From Candidatus Poribacteria bacterium (lineage in GTDB: Bacteria; Poribacteria; WGA-4E; WGA-3G), in contig JAJEGI010000072.1 in NCBI GenBank assembly GCA_022819945.1, positions 1-32,631 on the forward strand: a stretch of 32,631 nt of DNA, given 5' to 3'. Of the stretch, positions 17,716-26,204 are shown in pieces. Made by a program: the position numbers and the translations under genes. Under the pieces are notes generated by a model. That model was not told the DNA's origin. It worked only from the letters and a program-made list of their open reading frames with translations, and made no database searches. Each line of letters starts with the position of its first letter. Position 1 is the stretch's first letter.

Positions 17716-19367
17716 TATTCCTTATAGTTGTCAGGGAGGTCGTTCTCAAAAAGAACAACATCTCCAGCTTTCACTTGTGTTGCTAAATGTTGTTTGACTT
17801 CTTCCAAGTTGAGGGCGACGATAATCTGCTGACTTGGATATTCCGCAGCCTTCAAGCCATCCAAAATCGGCGTGGTTCGCGTAGGTCCAACTAAAATAAC
17901 CAAATCACAGACATCGGCAGCTTGTTCTCCGAACCGTTTATTTTCTTCGTATTCTCTTTCACCGAGTTCTACCATACCGGGTGTCACCAACACCTTTTTG
18001 CCATCTCCAATTTCGGTGAGCACCTCAAGTGCCGCTTTCGCGCCGACAGGATTCGCGTTGAAACTGTCATCAATGATAGTCACTTTGCCTACACCGGTTG
18101 TCAATTGTAACCGATGCGGGATAGGTTCAACATTGACGATTGCTTCCCGAATTTCTTCAAGCGTCATCCCACATTCTATGGCAACTGCCATAGCAGCGAG
18201 GATGTTGGATACGTTATGCTGACCCAAAAGTTGGGTCTGAATCTCTGCATCAGCAATATCTGCTGTGTCTACACCTATATGTGCCGTGAATGCAAGCCCT
18301 TCGGGGGTATGCCGAATATTTGTGGCAGTTAAGTCAACCTTATCAGAGGCCGAAGTTACGGGAAACGGTTCTGTCGCATAGCGACGTACTGGACTGCCAC
18401 CTTGCTCCCGTTTATCGGCAAGTTCGGCACAAATTTCGTTGTCGCAATTGAAGACAGCAAGCCCATCCGATGGTAACGACTCAATCAGTTCATATTTCCC
18501 TTTTGCGATATTCTCTATGCTTTTAAATCGTTCCAAGTGTTGCGGTCCAACAGCCGTGAGAATGCCAATTTCAGGTGATGCTAAATTACACAATTCGCGG
18601 ATGTCTCCGCGTTTGTAGGCACCCATTTCAACGATAAATATCTCGTGTTCGGGCGCAAGATCGCCGCGGATCACCTTGCAAATACCCATCGGTGTGTTAT
18701 AACTATCCGGTGTCATCAGGGTATTAAATCTCTGAGATAAAATTTGATGTAAAATATACTTCGTGCTCGTTTTGCCGTAACTTCCAGTAATACCGATGAC
18801 TCTCGGTTGAAGTGTCTTGATTCGCTTTCTTGCAGAAAGAAAATAGGCACCATTTATCGTCCGCTCCAAAGGATAAATAAGAAGATTGGCGACAGTTAAA
18901 TTGATGACGGCTACCTCACTAAAAAGGAAAATAGCAATTCTCCACGGACTGCCTTCTGCTATTCGTGCAAGTGTTGTTGCGAGACCGATAAGTAGACACA
19001 TCGAAAGTCCAAATACCCGTTTTGCGCGTGCTGTATAGACGAGCGGTTTTTTCGCTTCGACCTTTTTCCGGCGTGTACTCACATAGACTTGGAACCCACC
19101 CCAAGCAACGCACAGTGCAGGAAAGAGCCACGTGTTCTGGTACTGTGGATAGAACACTATAAGAACCAACAAACCACCAATGACGAGAATCTCTTTGGCT
19201 TCAAAGCAGTTCTTCAGGTGCTGACGCATCCACTTCAGATATCTGTGCGTTTTATAACCATCAAGTTGGAGTATATGGAGTCCACCTGCTGTCCTGACAA
19301 CGGCTCTTACCAAACAAGTTAACGTTACAAAGTAGAAAAGCCCAACACTTACCTTTTCCAAAATCAT
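17715..19367 (-). CDS. murF: Membrane-anchored MurF-type ligase
   Basis: MurF adds D-Ala-D-Ala to the UDP-MurNAc-tripeptide. The 550-residue protein differs from the usual 450-residue form. Residues 1-170 contain about five hydrophobic helices (near 5-22, 58-73, 79-97, 117-136 and 143-166). The ATP loop GITGSYGKTS begins at residue 192 instead of about 107, so the normal N-terminal UDP-substrate-binding domain is missing or replaced. The rest is MurF-like: VEMGAYKRGDIREL, GPQHLERFKSIENIAKGK, QLLGQHNVSNILAA and IIDDSFNANPVGAKAALEVL. A linked ddl supports the MurF role. An AGAGAGAA stretch precedes the ATG. A related but different Mur ligase activity remains possible. Confidence 0.85.
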   Translation of the reverse strand: MILEKVSVGLFYFVTLTCLVRAVVRTAGGLHILQLDGYKTHRYLKWMRQHLKNCFEAKEILVIGGLLVLIVFYPQYQNTWLFPALCVAWGGFQVYVSTRRKKVEAKKPLVYTARAKRVFGLSMCLLIGLATTLARIAEGSPWRIAIFLFSEVAVINLTVANLLIYPLERTINGAYFLSARKRIKTLQPRVIGITGSYGKTSTKYILHQILSQRFNTLMTPDSYNTPMGICKVIRGDLAPEHEIFIVEMGAYKRGDIRELCNLASPEIGILTAVGPQHLERFKSIENIAKGKYELIESLPSDGLAVFNCDNEICAELADKREQGGSPVRRYATEPFPVTSASDKVDLTATNIRHTPEGLAFTAHIGVDTADIADAEIQTQLLGQHNVSNILAAMAVAIECGMTLEEIREAIVNVEPIPHRLQLTTGVGKVTIIDDSFNANPVGAKAALEVLTEIGDGKKVLVTPGMVELGEREYEENKRFGEQAADVCDLVILVGPTRTTPILDGLKAAEYPSQQIIVALNLEEVKQHLATQVKAGDVVLFENDLPDNYKE

Positions 19368-19407
19368 TTCTCTCTTCCTTCTATCGACTTTGTATCTGTG
19401 GGGATCC

Positions 19408-20169
19408 CTATGCGTTTGCGATCTTTAGAAAACTTGCAACAATTCGGCAAAACTGTGGAAACTTATCGAGGTACGAAAAGTGTCCTGCATCTTCCAGAAC
19501 AACCAATCCTGCGTCAGGTATCTCTTTTTCCATGATTTTCCCGAATGCTACCGGTGTATCCTTATCGTTTTCACCCCAGATCAACAACGTTGACGCGGAT
19601 ACCCGCGGTAATAGAGAACGTAGGTCCTGGTTTACGACCTTAACGAGTGTAGCTCGCATCTCTCCAGCATCCTGATAGTCTTTGGAACCGAGGCGTGCAG
19701 ACATCGCGTTTGCGAGACGAACACCAAGTTTACCGCAGCGACGGAGCAACTTACCTATTTTTGCTATACCGACCCGAAGGTAGTATTTTGCAGTGCGTCG
19801 CGGTCTAATTCCGGCACTATCAACCAAAATAAGTTTATCAACTTTTTCAGGATGCTCGGCTGAAAGAATGATTGAAATCCTACCGCCAAATGAGTGACCA
19901 ATAAGGTGTGCTTTTGAAATGCTAAATTTTTCCAGAAATGCTGTGACAAACTGTGCATAATCGGAGGAATCCCATGCGGTAGGTGGGATCTGACTTTTAC
20001 CAAATCCGGGCAAATCAAGCGCGTAAACTTTATGAGATTGGGCAAGCCATTCAAAAACGGGTTGAAAACTTGCCGCTTCACCACCCCAGCCGTGCAGAAG
20101 GAGTACCACATCGCCTTCCCCTGCTACCTGATATGAGACGTTGAGGTTGTTAATTTCTGTACTTGGCAT
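19408..20169 (-). CDS. Alpha/beta hydrolase within the dcw cluster
   Basis: This 253-residue soluble protein has the full alpha/beta hydrolase set: oxyanion region LLLHGWGGEAASF, nucleophile elbow GHSFGG (Ser near residue 93), acid GENDKDTPV near 203, and base DAGHFSYLD near 230. A helical cap of about 55 residues lies between strand 6 and the acid. There is no signal peptide, so it is cytoplasmic. It lies 40 bp before murF and 86 bp after murE on the same strand, so it is co-transcribed with wall-synthesis genes. Sequence alone does not give the substrate; esterase or amidase action on a wall precursor or lipid is a guess from context. Confidence 0.9.
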   Translation of the reverse strand: MPSTEINNLNVSYQVAGEGDVVLLLHGWGGEAASFQPVFEWLAQSHKVYALDLPGFGKSQIPPTAWDSSDYAQFVTAFLEKFSISKAHLIGHSFGGRISIILSAEHPEKVDKLILVDSAGIRPRRTAKYYLRVGIAKIGKLLRRCGKLGVRLANAMSARLGSKDYQDAGEMRATLVKVVNQDLRSLLPRVSASTLLIWGENDKDTPVAFGKIMEKEIPDAGLVVLEDAGHFSYLDKFPQFCRIVASFLKIANA

Positions 20170-20233
20170 CTATAGTTATTTCGCGCTTGCTAAACTTTTA
20201 AAAATATTCGGAACCTTTTTAACTTCCACTTAA

Positions 20234-20250
20234 GCACTCCAGCGGAGTGC
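20234..20250. repeat. Short palindrome GCACTCC-AGC-GGAGTGC
   Basis: A perfect 7-bp stem with a 3-base loop lies just 3' of the murE stop in the murE-hydrolase gap. No T-run follows on the transcribed strand (TTAAGTGG comes next), so it is probably a dispersed palindrome or processing hairpin. Confidence 0.5.
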
Positions 20251-20255
20251 CACGT

Positions 20256-21734
20256 CTATAGAGATTCCAAAACATCCGAAGCGACAACTCTGTCATCAAA
20301 GGGGAATCTTTTCCCGTGGATTTCTTGATAATCTTCATGCCCCTTCCCTGCAATTACGACTACATCGCCAGATTTTGCTGCAGTAATTGCATGGTGGATT
20401 GCGTTTCGTCTGTCCGAAATACACACATATTTGGTGTCATGTGGTAAATTTGACACAATCTGTACAATAATTGCATCAGGGTTTTCAGTTCGTGGATTGT
20501 CAGATGTAATTACAGTATAATCCGCGATTCGGGCAGAAATATTTCCCATTTTAGGACGTTTTCCGTTATCTCGGTCGCCACCACACCCGAAAACACAAAT
20601 CAGTTCTCGTTCGGTAATATGTTTTGCGGCAGTTAGCACATTTTCCAAACCGTCAGGCGTATGCGCATAATCAACGATAACAGCAAAATCCTGCCCTCGA
20701 TCAATCAACTCAAATCGTCCGGGGACTACCGTATTCGCGAGTCCCGTCTGGATTGCCGAGACTGGGCAACGATAACAGGTCCCAACAGCAATCGCAGCGA
20801 GGGCATTGTAAAGATTATATTGTCCGAGTAATCGTAATTTAGCACGGAACTGCTCTTTCGCCGTAACCGCTGTAAATGCTAATTGGTTAAGAGAAAATGC
20901 TATATCTTCAGCATATAAATCCGCTTTGTCGCTAAGCCCATACGTTAAAAGTCGCGAGTCTGGACAAACCTGGGCAATGCGTTCTGTCACAGGCGAATCG
21001 CTATTTAAAACTGCGAACCCGTTTTCACCGAGTTGCTCAAATAGCATGAGCTTCGCCTTCAAGTATTCCTCCATTGTCTGGTGGTAATCGAGATGGTCTT
21101 GGGTGAGATTGGTAAAGACCGCGGTATCAAAGACAAGTCCTGCCAACCGTTGTAGGGCAAGTCCTTGGGAGGAGGTCTCCATCGTAACGTATTCTACGCC
21201 CTCCTCAGCGAATTGTTTGAAGAGCGCGTGGAGGGCGAAAGCATCAGGGGTTGTAAGGGCAGCCGAAAGCGTTTTTTCTTCACCTTGAGCGTTTGTATAC
21301 TGGTGTCCAACCGTTCCGATGAGTGCGGTCTTGCGTCCACTCGATTTAAGTACCGTATGTATGAGATGCGCAGTTGACGTTTTACCGTTGGTGCCTGTAA
21401 TACCGATGAGTTTGAGGTGTTTCGCAGGATTTCCGTGCCAATTAGCGGCGAGCAAGGATACAGCGCGCCGTCCGTTAGGAACTTGCACATAGACTGCAGG
21501 CACTGTTGGTATGCCTAATGCCGTCGCTGACTTTTCGCCAATGATGGCTGCTGCTCCCTTTTCCAGCGCGTCAGGAATAAAAATATGACTGTCTACACTA
21601 ATCCCTTGATAGCAGACAAAAACGTTACCTTGCGTGACTTGCCGATTGTCAGTAGCGATACCGGTAATATCAATATCAGATGACCCAGTAGTCGCGATAG
21701 GATTCAGCCCGTGGAGCAGTTCACGAAACCTCAC
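20256..21734 (-). CDS. murE: UDP-MurNAc-L-Ala-D-Glu--meso-DAP ligase
   Basis: MurE adds the third residue of the stem peptide. The 492-residue protein has an N-terminal UDP-binding domain (DSRQ-like TDNRQVTQGNVFVCYQG), the ATP loop GITGTNGKTS at 111-120, TTPDAFALH, TNLTQDHLDYH, VDYAHTPDGLENVL, and GCGGDRDNGKRPKMG. Residues 412-415 are DNPR, the meso-diaminopimelate selectivity motif, so the wall is DAP-type, as in Gram-negative bacteria. It starts with GTG, which overlaps the ftsI stop as GTGA, implying translational coupling. It is followed by the alpha/beta hydrolase instead of directly by murF. Confidence 0.97.
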   Translation of the reverse strand: MRFRELLHGLNPIATTGSSDIDITGIATDNRQVTQGNVFVCYQGISVDSHIFIPDALEKGAAAIIGEKSATALGIPTVPAVYVQVPNGRRAVSLLAANWHGNPAKHLKLIGITGTNGKTSTAHLIHTVLKSSGRKTALIGTVGHQYTNAQGEEKTLSAALTTPDAFALHALFKQFAEEGVEYVTMETSSQGLALQRLAGLVFDTAVFTNLTQDHLDYHQTMEEYLKAKLMLFEQLGENGFAVLNSDSPVTERIAQVCPDSRLLTYGLSDKADLYAEDIAFSLNQLAFTAVTAKEQFRAKLRLLGQYNLYNALAAIAVGTCYRCPVSAIQTGLANTVVPGRFELIDRGQDFAVIVDYAHTPDGLENVLTAAKHITERELICVFGCGGDRDNGKRPKMGNISARIADYTVITSDNPRTENPDAIIVQIVSNLPHDTKYVCISDRRNAIHHAITAAKSGDVVVIAGKGHEDYQEIHGKRFPFDDRVVASDVLESL

Positions 21735-23527
21735 AACCCCTCTCCTTTCGCAGTAAGGCGTTGTGTCGGTGTTTGCTCTGTTGCAACAGGGGCAAATTCG
21801 GAAGTCTTTTGTGGTTGGGGTCCAAAGAATTCGGTCTGCTTCAAGTATCGCATCGTTTGGGCGGCAACTTTTTGAAAAAGCGGTCCAGCGATTTGCCCGC
21901 TGAAACGTGCACCTGTGGGTTCATCAAGCATAACGATTATTGACACCATAGGGGTCTCCGCGGGTAGGAATCCCATAAAGGACATGATCTCTCTTCCTGC
22001 GTACCCCTTACCATTTGGTTCCGCTTTTTGGGCTGTTCCCGTTTTTCCAGCCACACGATATCCTTCAACACGCGCCCGTCGTCCGCTGCCGCCCTCAACA
22101 ACGCCAACAAGTATATCTGTCATCTGTTTCGCTACTTGCGGATGCAGGACTTGTTCAACTTCGAGGGGGTATATTTTTTTTATGACTTTCCCGCTATTGT
22201 CTCGAATCTCTCGCGTAACATGTGGACGGAGGAGCTTTCCATCATTTGCAATAACATTTAACGCGGTTACCATCTGAAGCGGTGTCACCATAATCCCTTG
22301 TCCAAAAGGCACAGAGCCGAGAGAGTGTGTATCCCAACGCTTGACTGCATAAAGACTGCCGCTATGCTCGTATGGCAGGTCCACACCCGTCGGTTTCCCA
22401 AAACCGAATTTCTCGATATAAGTTCCAAAGTCTTCATGCCCCAGTTGCTTTACAATTTTAATCATCCCGATATTGCTGGATTTTTGAATTACTTGCTCCA
22501 GGGTCAACCATCCTTTTGCCGAAACGTCTCGGATAACTCTGCCATTCGAGAGCCGATAGCGACCATTCTCGCAAAAAACCGTGGACGCAGGGGTCATGAT
22601 GCCTTCGTTGAGTACAGCAGAAGAAGCAATGATTTTAAAAATTGAACCCGGTTCATACGCGAACCAAACACCGAAATTTCTTTTTGCTTCCTCATTTTCA
22701 ACGGCATAGGCGTTCAAATCGTAGGTAGGATAACTGGCGAGTGCCAATATTTCGGCTGTTTGTGATCCCATGACAATCACCGTACCCCGTGGCGCGTTCC
22801 ACTGTTTACAAGCCGCTGCCAATTCCTTTTCGGCAATATACTGGAGGTATTCGTCAAGCGTTAAGACAATGCTATATCCGTAATCATCAGTAGAGTTGCC
22901 ATGCGTAAGCAGGTTTATCAGTTCGTCTTGAGCAGCACTTGCGCGCTGCGCGGCTTGGCGTTCCTTCGCACTCAAAAGGTAATTGTTATACTGATACTCA
23001 ATCCCTTCACCCATATTCTGATCGTTTATATGCCCGATAACTTGGGACGCGAGGGAGCCCTTGGGGTACAGCCTTTTCTGCTCAACTTCGTGCTTTAGAC
23101 CCCGAACTTCTCTCTCAATGGAACGAATCTCATCAAGGCGTTCATAATCCAAATCTTTTTTCAGCCATACGAACTGTTTGTCCTTACGGCGGAGTTGGGT
23201 AATTAACTCAGACTCAGCAATATCTAAAACGGGTGCTAATCTTTGAGCAACTTTTATCGGGTCAGTCTTCATATATTTCGGATCGGCATAGACAGAAAGA
23301 CTATGACGGCTCAAAGCTAAGATATTTCCATGCCTATCCAAAATTTTACCGCGCTTTATCGTGGCTGTGCGCGGAGAACGCCAAGTGGGTTCGCTTGCTT
23401 CTTGGTGCCCCATATTGTTAGAGACCTGTACCTTAAACAGCTTACCGACCAGCAATAGAAATCCTGCTTGTAGTACAATAAGCACGAAAACGAGTCGGCG
23501 AATGGATAAATACGAATTGTTTTTCAT
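21731..23527 (-). CDS. ftsI: Septal transpeptidase FtsI (class B PBP)
   Basis: FtsI (PBP3) crosslinks septal peptidoglycan with FtsW. The 598-residue protein has a short cytoplasmic tail and one membrane helix (about 10-30, RLVFVLIVLQAGFLLLVGKL). A pedestal/dimerisation domain follows (GKILDRHGNILALS), then the transpeptidase domain with S295-I-F-K298, S350-S-N352 and K495-T-G497. No PASTA domain follows; the C-tail is about 45 residues. An AGGAAA sequence precedes the ATG. The stop overlaps the murE start. All catalytic residues are present, so it should be active. Confidence 0.97.
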   Translation of the reverse strand: MKNNSYLSIRRLVFVLIVLQAGFLLLVGKLFKVQVSNNMGHQEASEPTWRSPRTATIKRGKILDRHGNILALSRHSLSVYADPKYMKTDPIKVAQRLAPVLDIAESELITQLRRKDKQFVWLKKDLDYERLDEIRSIEREVRGLKHEVEQKRLYPKGSLASQVIGHINDQNMGEGIEYQYNNYLLSAKERQAAQRASAAQDELINLLTHGNSTDDYGYSIVLTLDEYLQYIAEKELAAACKQWNAPRGTVIVMGSQTAEILALASYPTYDLNAYAVENEEAKRNFGVWFAYEPGSIFKIIASSAVLNEGIMTPASTVFCENGRYRLSNGRVIRDVSAKGWLTLEQVIQKSSNIGMIKIVKQLGHEDFGTYIEKFGFGKPTGVDLPYEHSGSLYAVKRWDTHSLGSVPFGQGIMVTPLQMVTALNVIANDGKLLRPHVTREIRDNSGKVIKKIYPLEVEQVLHPQVAKQMTDILVGVVEGGSGRRARVEGYRVAGKTGTAQKAEPNGKGYAGREIMSFMGFLPAETPMVSIIVMLDEPTGARFSGQIAGPLFQKVAAQTMRYLKQTEFFGPQPQKTSEFAPVATEQTPTQRLTAKGEGL

Positions 23528-23599
23528 GGTTTCCTATAAAGTATTAAAATAAGTCCAAATGCCTTCCAAAAAGGCAAAAAAAATCCCTAAAAAACGCAA

Positions 23600-23923
23600 C
23601 TATTTGTCCCAGATTACCTGCGAAGTTTGAGTCGGTTCAACCATTTTAAGTTCAACCGCGATTTGTCGAATCCTTTGAACGTTGGTTAAAGTTGACTCCT
23701 CCAATTCGAGTTGATGAATTTCGTCCTGAACAGCGTGCTTCTGTCTTTCGTAGACGGGCTGCCGTTGTAAAGCAACCTTTTTAGCGTAAGATGAGAACCA
23801 GATGCTTCCAGCAAAAGTACAAAATGATAATCCTAAAACGACATAAGCCAACGGGAACCGCTTCTTTGGCTGAGGTTCCTCAACATTTGTGATACGTGCT
23901 GAATAAATATCTGATGTCTGCAT
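23600..23923 (-). CDS. ftsL: FtsL-like cell division protein
   Basis: This 107-residue bitopic protein has a basic N-tail with PKKRFPLAY, a membrane helix (about residues 25-43) and a periplasmic coiled coil (KVALQRQPVYERQKHAVQDEIHQLELEES). It ends with the FtsL/DivIC-type signature RIRQIAVELKMVEPTQTSQVI. FtsL scaffolds FtsQ and FtsW-FtsI. Size, topology and its place between rsmH and ftsI all agree; sequence identity in this family is always low. AGAAGG lies 9 bases before the ATG. Confidence 0.88.
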   Translation of the reverse strand: MQTSDIYSARITNVEEPQPKKRFPLAYVVLGLSFCTFAGSIWFSSYAKKVALQRQPVYERQKHAVQDEIHQLELEESTLTNVQRIRQIAVELKMVEPTQTSQVIWDK

Positions 23924-23949
23924 TCTATTTAACCTTCTAACCGATTTTA

Positions 23950-23980
23950 CGGAAAGGAGTTTCGCAACTCCGATTTTCCG
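23950..23980 (-). other. Bulged hairpin between rsmH and ftsL
   Basis: CGGAAA-GGAGTT (23950-23961) pairs with AACTCC (23966-23971) and, beyond a 3-base bulge, with TTTCCG (23975-23980). On the transcribed strand the loop is GCGA, a stable GNRA tetraloop. It ends about 25 bases before the ftsL start, suggesting control of ftsL translation or mRNA processing. Confidence 0.5.
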
Positions 23981-24090
23981 ATACCACTTTACAACTGTGT
24001 TCTGTGTATCTTACTGTTGATAAAAAATCGTTACTTCCTAAACGTTGGAAATCTTGTTTAAGATACAATTTTTCGCGTAGATACCAGAGA

Positions 24091-25038
24091 CTACAATTTG
24101 CGAGCAGCACGTAGTTTAGCACTTCTCGCTCGCGGGTTCTGTTGAGTTTCAGCTACACTTGGTAGCACCGGACGCTTTGTGATAATTTCTACTGATGGAT
24201 TGTGCTCACAAATACAGATTGGTGTTTTCGGTGGACAGATACACGTTCGTGCCAATGTTTGAAAGCGATGCTTGACGATCCTATCCTCAAGCGAATGAAA
24301 CGTGATGACACACAGGCAACCACCCGGTTTCAAAAGCGGGATCGCAACATCTAAACCTGAAACAAGATTTTCCAACTCAGTGTTGACATGAATCCGTAGG
24401 GCCTGAAATATGCGCGTCGCTGGATGGACTTTGGATGCCTTTTGCGGAACAGTCTGCTTGACGATTTCTGCAAGCTGCGTCGTTGTTTCTATCCGTCCTC
24501 GTTGTCTCGCTTGAACAACCCGACCAGCGATCCGCTTGGCGAATCGTTCCTCACCATATTGCTTAAAAATATCTGTAAGCACATCCATCGGACTGTCGTT
24601 GACTACGTTCATAGCCGTAAGCGCGGTCTGCGAAGCACCGTCCAAACTCTGTCCGGCATTCATACGCATATCCAGAGGCCCCGTATGGTTAAAGCTAAAC
24701 CCCCGATGTGGCGTATCCAGTTGTAGAGATGACACCCCCAAATCAAACAGAACACCATCCACAGCATGAACTGAATGTCTTTCGAGCAAAACATCCATCT
24801 CAGCAAAATTGCCATTTATAAGGGAATACCGTCCCTCAAAGTCGTGTAACCTATCTTTCGCAATAGCGAGCGCTTCAACATCTAAATCAATGCCAACCAC
24901 ACGCCCGTCCGGTCCGGAATTTTCTAAGATAGCGGCACTATGTCCGCCTAACCCCACAGTACCATCTATATAAACACCCTTCGGCTTCGGTTTGAGAAAG
25001 TCAATCACTTCGTGACATAAAACTGGTATATGGTGCAT
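24091..25038 (-). CDS. rsmH: 16S rRNA (cytosine-1402-N4)-methyltransferase RsmH
   Basis: RsmH (MraW) methylates N4 of C1402 in the ribosomal P site. The 315-residue protein has HIPVLCHEVIDFL at the start, the SAM-binding motif DGTVGLGGHSAAIL, GIDLDVEAL, and DGVLFDLGVSSLQLD. The family stretch RGFSFNHTGPLDMRMN and the C-terminal ITFHSLEDRIVKHRF are also present. GAGGA lies 12 bases before the ATG. It is the first dcw gene here; mraZ, which usually precedes it, is absent. The 91-bp gap upstream separates it from a same-strand Gfo/Idh gene and holds TTGGCA and TTGACG boxes but no convincing -10, so the cluster promoter is uncertain. Confidence 0.97.
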   Translation of the reverse strand: MHHIPVLCHEVIDFLKPKPKGVYIDGTVGLGGHSAAILENSGPDGRVVGIDLDVEALAIAKDRLHDFEGRYSLINGNFAEMDVLLERHSVHAVDGVLFDLGVSSLQLDTPHRGFSFNHTGPLDMRMNAGQSLDGASQTALTAMNVVNDSPMDVLTDIFKQYGEERFAKRIAGRVVQARQRGRIETTTQLAEIVKQTVPQKASKVHPATRIFQALRIHVNTELENLVSGLDVAIPLLKPGGCLCVITFHSLEDRIVKHRFQTLARTCICPPKTPICICEHNPSVEIITKRPVLPSVAETQQNPRARSAKLRAARKL

Positions 25039-25129
25039 ATCTATTAGAAATCCTCAATATGACTTTCCCAATATTTATTAAGGTAATTAGCAAGAAACAT
25101 GCCAATTATTTCTGAATTAGCCGTCAACT

Positions 25130-26095
25130 TCAAGTATCTATCCGATTTTGATAGATAGCCGTCACAAGTTCCATCGTCTTGATCGCATCTGCGAAACAGG
25201 TTAACGGTTGTTCGTCCTGCTGAATACAATCAACAAAATGCCGACTCTCTCCATAAAATCCGTAAGTCCTGTGCTGTTTATCAGAGTCCGCTGCTTCTTC
25301 AGGGGTAATTTCAGTTGTACCTTCAGGTGTGTGAATCACTGCGCGTCCACCTGCATCAGGGTTGATATAGGCGGAAATTTCTCGCGCATGCATTTCAAAG
25401 GTATGGATGCGTCCCCCAACCGCCCAATTCGTGCCAAGATACCCAGAAGCACCGCTCGTAAATTTGACAAGCGCGTTGAAACTGTTCTCACGCTCAGAAT
25501 AGAAACTATTGATGTCGCTGGCAACGGCTTTCACGTCGCCACCGCCAAGCCATCGGAGTGCATCTACAGCATGAATCGCGTCACAGGTCAAAACGTCTAT
25601 CACGCCATCGTAGTAAAGAGCGTTCGGCGTGTTCTTATGGAAGGTTGACATGCATTGGATAATTGGTCCGCGTTCCTCAACAATTGCCTTAACCTTTCGC
25701 AAAAGGGGAATAAACCGACGATTGAAACCCACCATCGTCTTACAGTCGTTCTTCTCTGCAGCGAGTGCCATCTCCTTTGTTTGATGAAGTGTGACACCCG
25801 GGGGTTTCTCAATAAAAACATGATGACCCTGCGAAAGGCAGTGGATAGCAAGTGGAAATAGGTGTTGCGGCGGCATCAATATATAAACAGCATCTGGTGA
25901 TGTCTTCTCAAGCATCTGCCGATAATCTGTGAACGTCTGATCAATCTCAAATCTTTCTGCTGTTGCCTGAAGTTTCGACGGAACCAGATCACACAGTCCA
26001 ACAAGATTAACATCTTCACATTCTCTGAGCGATGGATAATGAACGCCGTTTGCCATGCCACCCGCACCGATTAGAGCGATATTGACTTTTTTCAT
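25130..26095 (-). CDS. Gfo/Idh/MocA-family oxidoreductase
   Basis: This 321-residue NAD(P)-dependent oxidoreductase acts on a sugar or inositol-type substrate that cannot be named from the sequence. The N-terminal Rossmann fold starts NIALIGAGGMANGVHYPSL, and the family motif EKPPGVTLHQTKEM is near residue 94. VGFNRRF and the substrate-domain segment DAIHAVDALRWLGGG (with the likely catalytic His) follow. It lies upstream of rsmH on the same strand and could share its transcript, though no functional tie to division is apparent. Its promoter overlaps that of the divergent small coiled-coil gene. Confidence 0.92.
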   Translation of the reverse strand: MKKVNIALIGAGGMANGVHYPSLRECEDVNLVGLCDLVPSKLQATAERFEIDQTFTDYRQMLEKTSPDAVYILMPPQHLFPLAIHCLSQGHHVFIEKPPGVTLHQTKEMALAAEKNDCKTMVGFNRRFIPLLRKVKAIVEERGPIIQCMSTFHKNTPNALYYDGVIDVLTCDAIHAVDALRWLGGGDVKAVASDINSFYSERENSFNALVKFTSGASGYLGTNWAVGGRIHTFEMHAREISAYINPDAGGRAVIHTPEGTTEITPEEAADSDKQHRTYGFYGESRHFVDCIQQDEQPLTCFADAIKTMELVTAIYQNRIDT

Positions 26096-26121
26096 GTTTT
26101 TCGGCTCCCTGATAATTTTTC

Positions 26122-26172
26122 TTGCATATTACATCATGATGTGTTATTATACAACTATCTAATTTCAATCAA
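26122..26172. promoter_or_regulatory. Overlapping divergent promoters with a 12-bp palindrome
   Basis: Plus strand: TTGCAT (26122-26127), a 17-base spacer, TATTAT (26145-26150). Minus strand: a perfect TATAAT (26146-26151) with TTGATT 15 bases upstream (26167-26172). The two -10 boxes share bases. The palindrome ACATCATGATGT (26131-26142) lies in the plus-strand spacer, where a regulator would affect both genes. Confidence 0.5.
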
Positions 26173-26204
26173 ACCCACAATCAGGATATAGAGTAGGTAG
26201 TTTT

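Noticed and set aside
23560..23592. GCCTT/AAGGC hairpin followed by an A-run, as a terminator between ftsI and ftsL
   Set aside because: The run is A on the plus strand, and on the transcribed minus strand the T-run precedes the stem, so it cannot act as an intrinsic terminator for this operon.
23937..24122. Minus-strand 61-codon frame between rsmH and ftsL
   Set aside because: It overlaps the rsmH 3' end, has no ribosome site and includes the hairpin sequence.
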